Part shown: positions 14,301 to 29,300 of the stretch, piece after piece
How positions within the stretch are numbered: the first letter of the stretch is position 1
Layout: every line of letters starts with the position of its first letter
Source: JANQQC01 sp965262255
GTDB lineage: Bacteria > Pseudomonadota > Alphaproteobacteria > Caulobacterales > Hyphomonadaceae
Direction: 5' to 3'
DNA: 64,000 nucleotides
Assembly (NCBI GenBank): GCA_965262255.1
Contig: OZ253505.1
Location: 3,348,001-3,412,000, forward strand
The notes under the pieces: model-generated
Database searches by the model: none
Told to the model about the DNA's origin: nothing
The model's input: the letters and a program-made list of their open reading frames with translations, nothing else
Program-made: the position numbers and the translations under genes

Positions 14301-17300
14301 GACGACTTCACTAACAACAGATGGAGCAATTACGTCAACGGGGACTGGAAATTCTGGAGTGTATGCGTACTCGAAAGGAACTGCACTAACAGTTTCAACT
14401 AAAACAGTCATGGGCGATACGGGAGTTACAACAAAACATTCGGGCGCGGGTGAAACCTCTATATTGGTTTCAGGGAATGTTACCGGACGAAGTAGTCATG
14501 GCGTATTTGCTTCAAGTACTGGCAGTGGAAATATCCGGGTTAGAGTTGCATCTGGAGTTACCGTATTGGGTAATGCCGGTCATGGTATTTATGTTAACAA
14601 TACGAGTACTGGCACGATCAGTATTAATGCGACTGGAACCGTAACGGGTTCTGGGATTGGAAGTCATGGGATTTTTGCAAAGAACACAACAGCAAATGCA
14701 ACGTCTATAACGATTACTGCAAACGCTGTAACGGGATCGTCAAGTGGAATTAGAGCAGAGAATGTAGGCGTAGGTAATCTGACTATATCGACAAGCGGAG
14801 CGATACTCGGGAAATCAGGAGATGCAATATTTGCTAAATCTACGAACAATGGAAACGTATCAGTATCAGCTTCTAACACAGTCTCTTCAAATTTGGGTCA
14901 TGGGATATATGCAGGAAATACCTCCACGGGTTTGATTACTGTCAGTGCCTCCGATGCGATAACGGGAACCGGAACAGGTAAGCACGGCGTTTATATTAAT
15001 AATTCTAGCTCAGGTGGTGTAATTTCCGTCTCAGTTGAGCAAGTTACTGGGGCTACGCACGGGATTTACGTCAAGAACGCTGGGAGCGGAACCCACACAA
15101 TAACCAGTTCTGCTGCAGTACTTGGTCAAGCCGGTCATGGAATCTACGTCAATGAAAGTAATACAACTGCCACTAACACGGTAACAGTTCAGAGTTCAGT
15201 TACTGGCTCTGGAACAGGTAATGCAGGAGTAAGGGTTAAACGAACAGGTGGAGGAACAGTAAATCTTGTTGCATTGGGAGGAGTTACGGGAAGTGCGGGA
15301 CATGGGTTCCATGTGTCCAACGTTACAGGTGGAAATTTAACAGTTTCCGTCGTAGCAAATGCTTCGGGTGACATTAAAGGATTAGGAGCAAATAGTCACG
15401 CCATTTACGCGGTTGATACTGGAGCGGGTAATCTCTCGATTATGGTTAATAATGCGGCTAGCGACAACAGAGCCGGAACAAACGGGCATGGCGTATTTGC
15501 AAAGAACACAGGAGGAGGGTCATTATCGGTCGACACAAAAGCGCAGAACTTTATACTAGCTGTCGGTAAAGATGGACTAAATATTGTAAACGAGTCGGGT
15601 ACCTCCGTTACAATCCGGACACAGGGGGTTACGGGTAAGTCACGTGGAATTTTCGCATCGAATGCTGGGACAGCAGGTTTAGAGATTACTTCCACTGGAA
15701 CAGTTTTGGGTGAAGGCGGAGTAGGAATAGAAGCAAGGAGTACAGGTTCCGGGGATATAACCATTACAGCTGCGAGTGTCACCGGTAGTGCAGGCCATGG
15801 AATCTATGCGAGAAACAGTAATTCAGGGGCCGTCAGTATAAGTGCGTCGGGAACGGTTATTGGGTCAGGAGAGGAATTTCACGGAATTTTCGCTAATAAT
15901 ATAGGAACTAATGTTGGCACAATAACGATTACAGCAAATGCAGTAACAGGATCGGGGAGTGGAATTCGAGCGGATAATAGTGGGGCCGGTAACATTGAAG
16001 TTTTAGCCACGGGTGCAATTCAGGGAAATAAAGGAGCAGCAATTTCCGTCAAATCGACGGGACGCGGAAATTTATCAGTTACGAGCTCGGGAACCGTTAC
16101 GTCTCAATCTGGACATGGGATTTATGCCGGAAATACATCAACCGGTACGATTACTATAAGCGCCTCAAGTTCTGTATCTGGAGTAGGAGCTGATCAGCAC
16201 GGAATTTATATTAGCAATTCCGCTGATGGAGGGGTAGTCTCAATTTCAGTTCAGCAAGTGACGGGCTCTGGCCATGGAATTTATCTTAAAAATGCAGGCA
16301 GTGGAACCCATACCATAACAAATACTGGAGCCGTTCTAGCTAATGCCGGTCATGGAATTTATGTTAATGATACCAATACTACGGCTACCAACACCATTAC
16401 TATACAAGGTACGGTGACCGGTTCTGGAACAAGTAATGCTGGTGTTAGAGTAAAAAGAACAGGAGGGGGAACAGTCAAGGTAACAGCATCAGCGAAAGTC
16501 ACAGGGAGTGCTGGCCACGGTCTACACATTACAAATGCATCTGCGGGAAATTTGACAGTTACAGTAACTGCTAACGCGTCCGGTGATATACAGGGATTAG
16601 GAGCGAATAGTCACGCTATTTATGCAAGTGATGCGGGAACAGGAAATTTATCGCTTACAGTAAGCAGTGCTGGCGACGACAACCGAGCAGGAAGCGGTGG
16701 TCATGGAATACGTGTTTCGAATTCGGGAGGCGGCTCACTCTCTGTCGATACAAAAGCTCAAAACTTTGTTCTAAAAGCGGGAGGTGATGGAATACACGTT
16801 ACAAATGTCTCAGGCACTTCGGTTACAATTACAACACAAGGTGTAACAGGTAAGTTACGCGGAATTTTTGCAACGAATGCTGGGACAGCAGGTTTAGAAA
16901 TTACTTCCACTGGCGCAGTTCTAGGAGAGGACGGTGTGGGGATAGAGGCAAGAAGTACGGGGTCTGGGGATATAACCATTACAGCTACGAGTGTCACCGG
17001 TAGTGCTGGCCATGGAATTTTTGCACTTAATTCCGATTCAGGAACTATTTCCATTGAGGCTACTCAGACAGTAACCGGATTCGGATCGGGTAATCATGGA
17101 ATATTTGCCAAAAATTCTGTAGCGAGTGGAACCTCGATATCAGTGACAGCGAACGCAGTTACTGGCAACGATTATGGAATTTATGTAGAGAATGTTGGTT
17201 CTGGTGATATAACAATTGTTGCATCGGGGACTGTTTTGGGAAGAAACAAAGCAGGGATATATGCTGAAAGTACGGGAACCGGAAGTATAACAATTCGAGT

Positions 17301-20300
17301 AGCCGATGTTACATCAAATTCAGGTTATGGAATTTGGGTTGAGAACAGTAACTCTGGGATAATCAATATTAATGCGACGGGAACGGTTACGGGATCAGGA
17401 TCGGGATCTCACGGTATTCTCGCTACGAGTTCGGGGACGAACGTAGGTACAATAACGATCACTGCTAACTTGGTAACGGGATCGGCGAGCGGAATTCGAG
17501 TAGAAAACTCTGGATCAGGTAACACGGTAATATCAACAAACGGAGTAATTACAGGACAGAGCGGTGATGGCATTGCAGTCGTCAATTCGGGTGCCGGAAA
17601 TATTTCAATCACAACTTCGGGTGCTGTCTCGGCGAGTGGATCAACGACAGGAGCGGGCATACTCGCTCAAGCCGATGGTACCGGAGACATTACTCTAAAT
17701 GTGAGCGGAGCCGTTACCGGCGGTTCGGCGAGTACTGCAGTTGGTATTGATACTTTGACCAATGGAGGTTCTGCAACCGTAACAATTCAAGGTGGAAACG
17801 TTGCAGCGAGTAATGGTATCGCTATCCGAAATGATGAGGGCGAGTCTAAATTTACTATTCAGACTGGCACTCAAATTGCAGGCAAAGTTCAACTAGGGGC
17901 TGGTAAAGACGTTTTTGTAATGTCAGGAGGTACTTTAACCACTTCAGCGACATTTGACGGAGGTACAGACTCAGGAAATACTCAATCAATCGATGAATTC
18001 CAGTTTGCATCTGGAACGCATGCACCAACGGGTGCAAACCTGACAAATTGGGAGAAAGTTTCGATACAGTCGGGTGTAACAGTTTCGTTCTTAGGTACAC
18101 AGTCTCTAACCACTCCTGAGTTAGTTGTTGCAGGTATTCTTTCTTTGCAAGACAATGCGGCTGACGATCAGTTTACGTTAACTGGAAATCTTACCGGCGG
18201 AGGCACGCTTGTCCTTGATGTCGACTTCGTTACTGGCGTAGCAGATACGATAACAGTTACGGGAAACGTAACAGGTTCCACGACTCTGCAAGTTGCCTCT
18301 CTTTCGACAGTCAGAATTGCTAGAGCAGAGCGAACAAAGGTTGCGCAAGTTGATGGAACAGCTTCGGCCAGTGCTTTTGTACTTACAAACGACAAATTTG
18401 TTGGAACGATGTACGAGTACACTTTAAATTATGAGTCGGCTACTAAATCGTTCTTCCTTGTTCGTGGTGATGCTATTGCTGGCTGTTATGAAAGTACATC
18501 TGTACCTGGCTTCTTTGATTGTTTTGGTGACATTACGCAGGGGTATTCCTTCAGCAAAACCGGGACGACAAACATTCTGGTGAACTTGGATGTAAGTGCA
18601 ACGGTTTCAGTCTCTGCGGCATCTATCCCTTTCATTCTTAGAGGACAAGCCGGGGTAGAATTTCGACAAGAAACCAGTAGCAACGAAATTAAATCGACGG
18701 GTTCAGCGACTGGCGTTATTGATGCAAGAACCACAGGAAATGGGATTGTCAAAATATCTACGACTGGCAAAGTTACACTTGCTGGCTCTGGAACGGCAAT
18801 CCATGCAGAATCAACAGGAACCGGCAACCTTGAAGTCAATGTTAATCAGGTTAGTGCGTCAAACTCAGCAACAGGGGTCAAAGCCTATGGAAAGGGAAGT
18901 CAAGTTAAGGTCAGTGCCACTTCGGTTTCGGCTGGAACAGGTGGAATCCTAGTCAAAAATACCGGTACAGGTTATGTTAGCGTATCCGCTACAAATTCGG
19001 TTATTACGACAAGTGGTGTAGGTATCTATGCTTCAACCTCGGGAACAAACCTAACAATTTCAACCTCTCAAGTTTCTGTGTCTGGGGGGCATGGAGTTTC
19101 CGGTGTCAATAAAGGCACGGGTACGTCATCAATTACGACTCACGGTACAGTTACCTCGACGGAAACTGGTAAATCAGGCGTTTACGCATATTCGAAAGGA
19201 ACGGGATTAACTGTCAGAACGCGAGCAGTTACCGGAGATTCCGGCATAACAACGAAGCACGCAGGGGCTGGAGCGACACTGATTTCGGTTTCGGGTAATA
19301 TTATTGGAAGTGGCAGTCACGGGATACGTGCGGAGAGTTCTGGAAGTGGAAATATTCAAGTTGATGTTGCCGCTGGTGCAACTGTTCTGGGTAGCGCTGG
19401 TCATGGAATTTATGTAAGCAATACAGATTCAGGGGTCATCAACATAACCGCTTCGGGGTCAGTAACAGGTTCCAGTGCAGGTAATGCAGGTGTAAGGGTT
19501 CATCGATCGGGGGGAGGAAGAGTCAATCTAACGGCATCTGCTTTGATTAAAGGGAATGCTGGACACGGGGTACATGTTTCGAATGAATCTTCCGGGAATT
19601 TGACAGTCTCGTTAGTAACGAATGGTGCTGGAGATATTCAAGGAATAGGTGCGAACAGCCATGCTATTTATGTCAACGACTCTGGAACAGGCAATGTTTC
19701 TCTAACTGTCAACAGTCTCGGCGATGACCATAGGTCTGGCACAGGGGGGCATGGCATTGTCGCGAAAAATTCTGGAGGTGGTTCTGTCACAGTTGACACG
19801 AGGGCTCAAGACTTTACTCTTGCGCAAGGTGGAGATGGAATCCATGTCATCAATGAGTCCGGAACATCCATTACGATATCAACGCTTGGTCTTACAGGTG
19901 CCTCTCGCGGAGTATACGCGTCAAACTCCGGCACAGGTAACTTGTCAATAAACACCCAGCGAACTGTATTAGGTCGGAGCGGTGCTGGAATATTCGCAAA
20001 AAGTACTGGAACAGGAAATATTTCCATAGTTTCGATAGGAGTAACAGGAAACGCTGGCCACGGAGTTTATGCTGTTAATTCTAATTCGGGTACGATTTTT
20101 ATAGACATAAAAGGGACAACGACTGGTTCTGGTGACGGTAGTCACGGAATATTTGCGAAGAACACCTCAGCAAGTGCATCTAGTTTAACGATAATAACCA
20201 ATGCAGTAAATGGATCGGCGAGTGGAATCGTGGCCGAAAATGCTGGCGCTGGTGATTTGTCAATTACCTCTCGTGGCCCATTAACAGCGGTTAATGCAGA

Positions 20301-23300
20301 CGCTATTTTTGCTAAATCTACAAATAACGGAAATATTTCTGTTACAGCTACTAACTCGGTTGTATCTCAATCAGGTCATGGAATTTACGCGATCCACACG
20401 TCGACCGGCACAATTACAATTGATTCCACAAATACCGTAACGGGTTCACAAACTGGCAAACACGGAATTTTTGTCAAGAATTCCTCCGAAGGATCAACCG
20501 TGTCTGTTTCGGCAACTAGCGTAACCGGTTCAGCGAGTGGGATAAGACTCGAGAATATCGGTACTGGAGATTCTGAGGTTGAAACTAAAGGAACGATCGT
20601 TGGCCGCGGCGGGGATGCAATTCATGTTGTTAACTCAGTTTCGGGTGATATTATAATTGAAACTTCTGGAGCAGTGACTGCAGCGACCACGACAACTGGT
20701 ACCGGAATAAAAGCTCAGGTGGGTGGTACGGGTGACATAGATATTACTGTTAGCGGAGCGGTGACTGCCGGTACTGGAAGTACAGCGGTTGGAATTGATA
20801 CTCTTACAAATGGAGGTTCGGCGACTGTAACGATTAAAGGAGGTAACGTAACGGCTAGTACAGGTTTTGCAATTCGTAATGATGAAGGCGAATCGAAGTT
20901 TACAGTTCAAACGGGAACTCAAATAGTTGGGAAAGTTCAGCTAGGAGCGGGAAAAGATGTGTTTGTTATGTCGGGTGGAACAATAAGTTCCACGTCGACA
21001 TTTGATGGTGGAACAGATACTGGAAACCCGCAATCAATTGATGAGTTTCAGTTTGCCAGTGGAACGCATGCAATAACAACGACTAATTTCACAAACTGGG
21101 AAAAAATATCTGTTCAGTCGGGCAGCGTAATATCGATTCAAGGGACTCAAACTCTTACTACAGGAGAGTTTTCATTATTAGGGGTTGTGAACCTGCAGGA
21201 CAGTGCTGCCAATGATGCATTTACTTTGTCCGGTAATCTCTCGGGAGCGGGTAACCTTTCTGGTGGAGGAACGATTAATCTTGATGTTGATTTTGCGACA
21301 GGAAGTGCTGACACAGTCACGATTTCAGGAAACACCACCGGAAACACCATTCTAGGAATTTCAGGGCTTGAGCTAAGCAGTTCTGAGCTGCAAGAATCCA
21401 TCAACGTCGCAACAGTCTCAGGTACTACGTCTTCAGACGCATTTGCCATGGTATTCCAGTACTATTCTATTGGGCAATACTCTTATGAATTGAAATTTGA
21501 TGCATCAACAAAAACGTTTAACTTAATTCGTGGACCGAGAGTTCCTGGTTGTTATGAAAGTAGTACAACAGCAGGTTACTATGAGTGTACTGGCGATATT
21601 CGGCGAGCCTACACGATGCAAAAATCGGGTACTGTCAATATTCGAGTTGTATTCGACAACAGTGCAACGATGTTGGTGAGTCGTGAGTTAGTTCCGTTTG
21701 TTCTGAGAGGCTCTGCAGGTATTGAGTTTACCCAAGAAGCAAGTGGAGAGGCAATAAAATCAGAAGGTTCGGCAGCGAGTGTAATTGATGCAAAAACGAC
21801 AGGAAATGGAAATGTTAGCATAACGCTAACCGGCGAAGTCGAACACAGTGGTTCTGGTACATCGATTCTAGCGGAATCCACGGGAACAGGCAACGTAAGC
21901 ATAAATGTTCATACTATTAGTGCGTCATCAGCATCGGCAACTGCTATAAAGGCTTATGGTAAAGGCGCGCAAATTACCGTTACTGCATCGACTATAACAG
22001 CGGGATCAGGCGGAATTGTTGCGAGAAATACAGGTACTGGGGCTGTCACAGTATCAGCGAATGGTGCGATTACCGCAACTAATGGAACAGGTGTTTCTGC
22101 GTATACGAAAGGCACTAACCTAACGGTAACTACCTCGGGAGTTACCGGTGCAGTTGGTGTCTCAGCAATCAATAAAGGAACGGGTTCTTCGACCATAACG
22201 ACTAGTGGTGCAATTTCGTCGACAGGCACTGGCCAGACGGGAGTTTATGCTTATTCAAAAGGAACGGGTCTGAATGTTAACACGAAAGCCGTTACCGGTT
22301 CTATAGGAATTCATACAAAACATTCTGGAGGGGGAAATACTACAATATTGGCTTCCGGAAACGTCACGGGAAGTTCTGGAATTGGTATTCGAGCCGAGAG
22401 CTTAGGAACCGGTAATATTCAGGTTAATGTCGCAAGCGAGACCACTGTTACAGGCAGTGCTGGCCACGGAATTTACCTAACGGGTTCAACTGTCGGAGCC
22501 TTAAACGTTAATGCTACAGGAACTGTAATCGGGTCAGGGGCAACAAGCCACGGTATTTTCGCAAATATTTCTGCTGATACTGGAACTTCGATAACTATTA
22601 CTGCAAATGCGGTTACGGGTTCTGCCGCAGGTATAAGAGTAACAAATACAGGAAGCGGTAGTTCAGGAGATATCGAGATTGTAGCGAGCGGTGCCATTCT
22701 TGGTGAAACAGCCCCGGGAATTTTCGCACGTAGTGGTGGAAGCGGAGATATAACTATCAACGTTGCAGATGTTACATCTGATTCTGGAAATGCAATCGAT
22801 GTTTTGAATAGCCGATCGGGCTCAATCTCAATTACAAGTACAGGCACCATCGAGGGAAAGACAACTAATAGTAGTGACGGGATCTCGGCGATTAATGCGA
22901 CAGAAAATGCAGGGTCGTTAACGATTAATGTGAATGCAGTGACGGGGTCTGGATATGGTATTTTTGCTAATAACCCTGGATCCGGAGACCTTAGTATTTC
23001 AGCCAGCGGGCTTGTTACAGGAAAAGGGGGAGCCGCAATATTCGGCGAGGCGAACAGTTCTGGAGCCGTTATTGTAAAGGTCAGTGAAATCACGTCTGAA
23101 GATTATTCGGGAATCTACGTAATTCAACGCGGTAAAGGTTCAATATCAATATCAGCTTCAGGGCATATATCCGTTGGCGAATATGGGATTAAGGCCCAAT
23201 CTCTTTCATCCAACGGAGAGACATTGACCATAACGGCCAGCTCTATATCAGCAACAAATAGAGGAATTGATGCTTTAACTACTGGCAATGGCGATCTAAT

Positions 23301-26300
23301 GATTTCGGCAACGGGTGCAATTGTTAGCAAAGAATCGGATGGAATATTTGCAAGGAGCCTTTCTAGCGGTAATATCTCAATACATGCTGCAGATGTTACG
23401 GCAAGTACCAACGGTTATGGAATTTATGGCAAAAACGAAGGAACAGGTTCGATCAGTATAAGCGCTAGTGGAACTGTAACAGGGTTCGGCACAGATCGGC
23501 ATGGGATATATGCAGGAAATACTTCGATAGCTGGAACGTATATAACAATTACAACGAATGCCGTGACTGGATCGGCCAGTGGAATTGAAGCAATCAACTC
23601 CGGAATTGGCGATATAACTATTTCTGCAAGTGGAACCGTGCTGGGCAAAACTGCCGATGCAATTTTTGCAAGAAGCGTTAGAAGTGGAAATATATCTATT
23701 CGAGCGGCTGAGGTAACATCTAATTCTGGCCATGGCATTTATGCAAGAAACCAAAACACGGGTTCAATTAGTATAAGTGCAAGTGGTGCAGTGACAGGAT
23801 TTAGTACCGGCAAGCATGGTATTTTTATAAAGACGGTTCAAAGCGGCACAACAGTTACAATAACAGCAAATGCTGTGACAGGATCAGCAAGTGGAATTCA
23901 TGCTGAAAATCAGGGTACAGGAACACTCTCTATTTCAGCAAGCGGAACAGTTCTGGGAAAATCGGGAAATGCTATTTTTGCAAAGAGCATTCGAGCCGGA
24001 AATATATCAGTTCGAGCGGCTACGGTGACATCCAACTCCGGACATGGAATTTATGCTGTTAATATGAGCGCTGGGTCAATTAGTACAAGTGCAAGTGGAA
24101 CGGTAACTGGAGCAGGAAGTGGTAAACATGGCATTTACGCCAAGAATACAACTTCGGCCGGAACGTCCATTACAATAACAGCGAACGCCGTAACGGGTCC
24201 GGCGAGTGGAATATATGCCAGTAACTTAGGAATTGGAAATCTAACGATTTCCGCAAGTGGGGCAGTTTCCGGTTCTACGGGTGATGGGATATTTGCAAAA
24301 AGTTCACAAAGCGGAAATATTTCAATTCGTGCAGCAGGAGTAACTACTAGTGCTGGACACGGGATTTATGCGAGCAATACGCATGTCGGCACGATAAGCA
24401 TTAGTGCTAGCGGGGCGGTATCTGGTTCAGGCAGTGGCAAGCATGGGATACTCATAGTAAATGTTGCAAGCGGAACAGCGGTCACGATAACTGCCAATGC
24501 TGTTACGGGCTCAGCGAGCGGTATTCGTGCTGAGAATCCGGGCGCTGGAAATCTTACGATTTCAGCGAGCGGAGCCGTACTAGGAAAATTGGCTGACGGG
24601 ATTTTCGCCAAAAGCACGAATAGAGGGAATATTTCGATAAGAGCGGCTGGCGTTACTTCAAACTCCGGCCACGGAATATTTGCCGAGAATACCAGTACTG
24701 GCTCAATTAGCATAAGTGCAAGCGGAACAATTGAAGGGAAAACACTTGGAAAACACGGAATTTTTGCCAGCAATATATCAGTTAATGGAACCTCAATTGA
24801 GATTACAGCGAATGCAGTGACGGGTGCAGCGTATGGAATTTATGTTAGAAATTCGGGTGCTGGTAATACTACGATTTCAGCTAACGGGGCCATTTTAGGG
24901 AAAGTTGGGGCAGGGGTGTACGCAGAAAGTGCAGGCAACGGCAATATTTCAATCACTGCTGCTGGTGTCACATCAAATGTAGGACATGGAATTTATGCAA
25001 TAAATAAAAGCACAGGAACAATTAACATAAGTGCTAGCGGATCAGTGGTTGGTACGGGTTCTGGTAAGCATGGTATCCTCGCTATCAATTCGGGAACAAA
25101 TGGAACGAACGTCACGATAACATCAAATGCTGTCACAGGTTCGGCGAGTGGTATTCGATTAGAAAATGCCGGGACTGGATACTCCAAAATTACAACGAAT
25201 GGAACAATTACCGGTCAGGGTGGTGATGCTATTTTCGTTCTTAACACGGGTTCTGGAAATATTTCCGTTACAACAACTGGCGCGGTTACTGCTAGTTCAA
25301 CGACCTCCGGTACCGGAATAAAAGTTCAAGCGGGAACATCCGGGAACATCACACTCAATATCAATGGAGCGGTTACGGGAGGTACTGGTGCCACGGCTGT
25401 TGGCATTGATACTCTAACAGATGGAGGGTCAACCACTGTTACAATTAAAGGTGGGAACGTTACTGCGAGCAATGGGGTTGTCATTCGTAATGACGAAGGT
25501 GCATCAGATTTTAACATTCAAACTGGTACGCTTATTGCCGGCAAAGTCGAACTGGGAGCGGGTAAAGATGTATTTACGTTCTCAGGAGGAACTCTAAATT
25601 CTTCTGCAACTTTTGATGGAGGCACGGATACAGGAAGTGAACAGCCCGTTGATGAATTAAAATTTGGATTAGGCACACACGCTCTGACTGCACAAAATCT
25701 GACAAACTGGGAGAAAATGACAGTACAGTCGGATGCAACAGTCTCATTCCTAGGTACACAAAACTTTACGATCGCTGCCTTTACTCTGGCGGGTAATCTT
25801 TCTTTACAAGATTCTGCAGCAGATGACACATTTGGGCTGACTACAAACCTAACGGGCGGCGGTAATCTTAGTCTCGACGTAGATTTCGCTACTGCTTCTT
25901 CTGATGTTCTAAATATAACTGGAAATGTTACAGGTTCGACAACTCTGCAATTGGTTAATGTTTCTGGACAAGACCAGAAACGGTTAGACCGAATAACTGT
26001 CGTAACGGTGTCCGGGACGGTTGCGTCGAACTCTTTTGTTCTACCAAACAATACCTTTAACGCAAGTCCGTATTATTATTCAATAGAATTTGATGCAACA
26101 AACAAGGCTTTCATACTTGTTCGTGGACTGCCAAGTGTTCCGGGATGTTACGAGAGTATTGTAACGTTGGGAACATTCGAATGTTATGGCGATATAACTG
26201 AAGCGTATTCATTTACTAAAACGGGAAGTACTAACGTTCTTGTAGATGTCGATGTAAGTGCCACGATGACAGTATCGACGGCGAATACGGCATTTTTAAT

Positions 26301-29300
26301 TCGAGGAGCAGCCGGTGTTGAATTTCGTCAGGACGCAAATGGAGGAGAGATTAAATCGACCGGGGCTGCGACTAGTGTCATAGACCTTAAGACCACGGGT
26401 AATGGAATTGTAAAGATTACCGCTACGGGTAAAGTTACGCACAGTGGATCGGGAACAACAATAGTTGCAGAGTCTACGGGGACAGGAAATGTTGATGTTA
26501 TTGTCGGTACAATAAGTGCCTCGTCTTCTGCAACGGCTATTAAAGCTTATGGAAAAGGTACTCAAGTCACTGTTAGCGCAACGACAATATCGGCTGGCAC
26601 CGGAGGAATTATTGCTAAGAATACGGGGACTGGAATTGTTACTGTTGCAGCGACTGATGCTGTCAATACAACTACTGGCAAAGGAATCTATGCTTATACA
26701 AAAGGAACCAACCTTACGATAACAACGTCTGGCGTTACTGCGAGTGACCATGGTGTTTCGGGAGTAAACAAAGGTTCAGGAACAACAGCAATTTCTATTG
26801 CTGGAACAGTCACTACGACTGGGACAGGGAAATCCGGCGTTTATGTTTACTCAAAAGGAACTGGTTTAACTGTAACCACGAAGGCCGTTTCAGGTCACTC
26901 TGGGATAACCGTAAAACATTCGGGAACTGGATCATCTACGATAACAGCATCTGGTAATGTCACCGGGACAGGAAGTCATGGTATTCACGCGACAAGTACT
27001 GGAAGTGGGAATTTAAAGGTCGAAGTCGCAAGCGGTGTGACTATTTTGGGAAGTGCAGGTCATGGAATTTATCTTAGCAACTCTAATACCGGAGCGATCG
27101 AAGTAAATGCGACGGGAACAGTTACTGGGTCTGGCGCAGGTAAGCACGGGATTTTTGCCAAAAATACAGCTAGTAGTGGATCGTCGATCACGATCACGGC
27201 TACAGCAGTAACGGGATCCGCAAGCGGAATTCGAGCTGAAAACGCTGGAGCGGGTAATCTCACTATTTCAGTAGGTGGAGTTGTACTCGGTAAAGGAGCT
27301 GATGGAATTTTCGCGAAGTCAACTGGCAATGGAAACGTTACCGTTTCGACCTCGAACACTGTTACCTCTGAGGCTGGTCATGGAATTTATGCAGGCAATA
27401 CGTCTACCGGTTCAATAACAATAGAGGCTTCAAATACTGTATCCGCATCGGGAGCCGGTAAGCACGGAATATTCGTAATTAATGCCGCTTCGGGAAGTGC
27501 TGTTACGATCGAAACAAATGCAGTTGAAGGCCCTGGAAGCGGTATTCGAGCGGAAAATGCGGGTTCTGGAAATCTCTCCATAACAGCAACTGGAAATGTA
27601 ACTGGTGACAATGGTGATGGGATTTTTGCTAAGAGTACAGGCACAGGAAATATCTTACTGTCAGTAAGTTCTGTCCGAGGCGGCTATGGCTCAGGAACAG
27701 TAACAGGCCATGGAATTTATGTAGATAATACGACTTCCGGAACAATCTCGATTACTGCAACCGACTTTGTTCATGGTAATGGAACTACCAAACATGGTAT
27801 TTTTGTCAAGAACGCTTCTGCGGGAGGTGCGATCTCCATAGAAACAGAACAAATAACAGGGTCCGGCCACGGTATTTACGTAAGTACAGCCGGCAGTGGA
27901 ACGCATACGATCACAAATACGGGAGTCGTTCTCGGGAATGCCGGTCACGGTATTTACGTTAAAGACACCAATACTACCGCTACGAATACGATAAATGTTC
28001 GAGGCAATGTTACGGGATCGGGAACAGATAATGCAGGTATAAGAGTAAGCCGAACGGGGGGGGGAACAGTAAACATTAATGTGTCAGCAGCTGTTTCTGG
28101 CAATTCTGGACACGGAATATATGTTTCTAATGCATCAGCCGGTAATTTGACAGTTTCCGTGAATGTGTCGTCATCCGGCTCCATAGAAGGTTCTTTAAGT
28201 GGAGTATCTCAAAAAAGTGCGATTTATGTTCATGACGTAGGAACCGGTAATATTTCATTAACAGTAAGTAGCGCAGGTAATCTCGAGGGACGATTTGGCG
28301 TACAAGCCAGAAATTCGGGAGGTGGCTCCGTTTCCATTGATACGAGGTCTCAAGATATAGAATCGTCGAAAGCACGTGGCACGGTTTACGCTCGAAACAG
28401 TTCAGGAACTTCAGTTACGATCCAAACTAGAGGCGTAAAAGGCGAATTTTGGGGAATTTATGGAAGAAATCACGGGTCAGGGCTAATTTCAATTACTTCG
28501 ACGGGAGCAGTTGAAGGAGAGAAATTTGCTGGTATCCGTGGGGCAGCTTGGGGAACCCAAAGTGGTGGTATTTCAATAACGGCTACTTCAGTTAGCGGCG
28601 GTTTACATGGAATTGCAGCAGTTAATTATAATAGTGAAACCGGATCGATAGAAATAGATGTAACGGGAAAAGTCGTTGGAAAAGTTAATTATGGCATTCA
28701 CGCACATAATTTTAAGTCGACTGTCGGAGAGGGAATCGGTTCGGTAACAATCACGGCTAATGAAGTAACAGGAGTATCAGGTGGTATTTACGCAGCGAAT
28801 ACGGGATCTACAGGGGGGGTAAGTATTCTGACCAAGGGGGAAGTTAAAGGAGACGGTCCAGGCATAAAGGTTTACTCTGGAGGCCAGATTTCAATTACTG
28901 CAGAAGACACAGTTACAAGCAAAGAAGGAGATGGAATTTCTATATCAAGGTATTTAAGTGGTGGAGATATTACCGTTATTGCACACTCAGTAATTGGTGC
29001 AGAAGGCTCGGGTAATGTCGCCGGGCACGGGATCAGTGTTAATAATTGGTTTAGTGGAAGCATAGATATAACGACGAGCGGATTAGTTAAAAGTAAAGGT
29101 AGTCAAAAACACGGTGTATTTGTTCGGAATACTTCGTCGACAGGGGGGGCTATTACGATTACAACAAGTCAAGTGACTGCATCCGGCCATGGAATCTATG
29201 TCAGAACGGCTGGAAGCGGAACACATTCTGTGACAAATACAGGGGCAATTGCCGCAGGAGCCGGACACGGAATTTTCATTAGAGATACTAATGCGTCCTC

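Noticed and set aside
22473..23093. Long open stretch on the minus strand (206 codons), and similar ones at 25518-26051 and 50514-51017
   Set aside because: They are Pro/Val/Ala/Ile-rich complements of the repeat codons (antisense of ITITANAVTG-like DNA). They recur wherever the repeat recurs and all lie opposite the frame-1 gene. I see no separate start region or recognisable family.
23416..25000. Regularly spaced repeats as a CRISPR array
   Set aside because: The period is over 300 nt, the repeats are coding and degenerate at third positions, and there are no short palindromic repeats with unique spacers.
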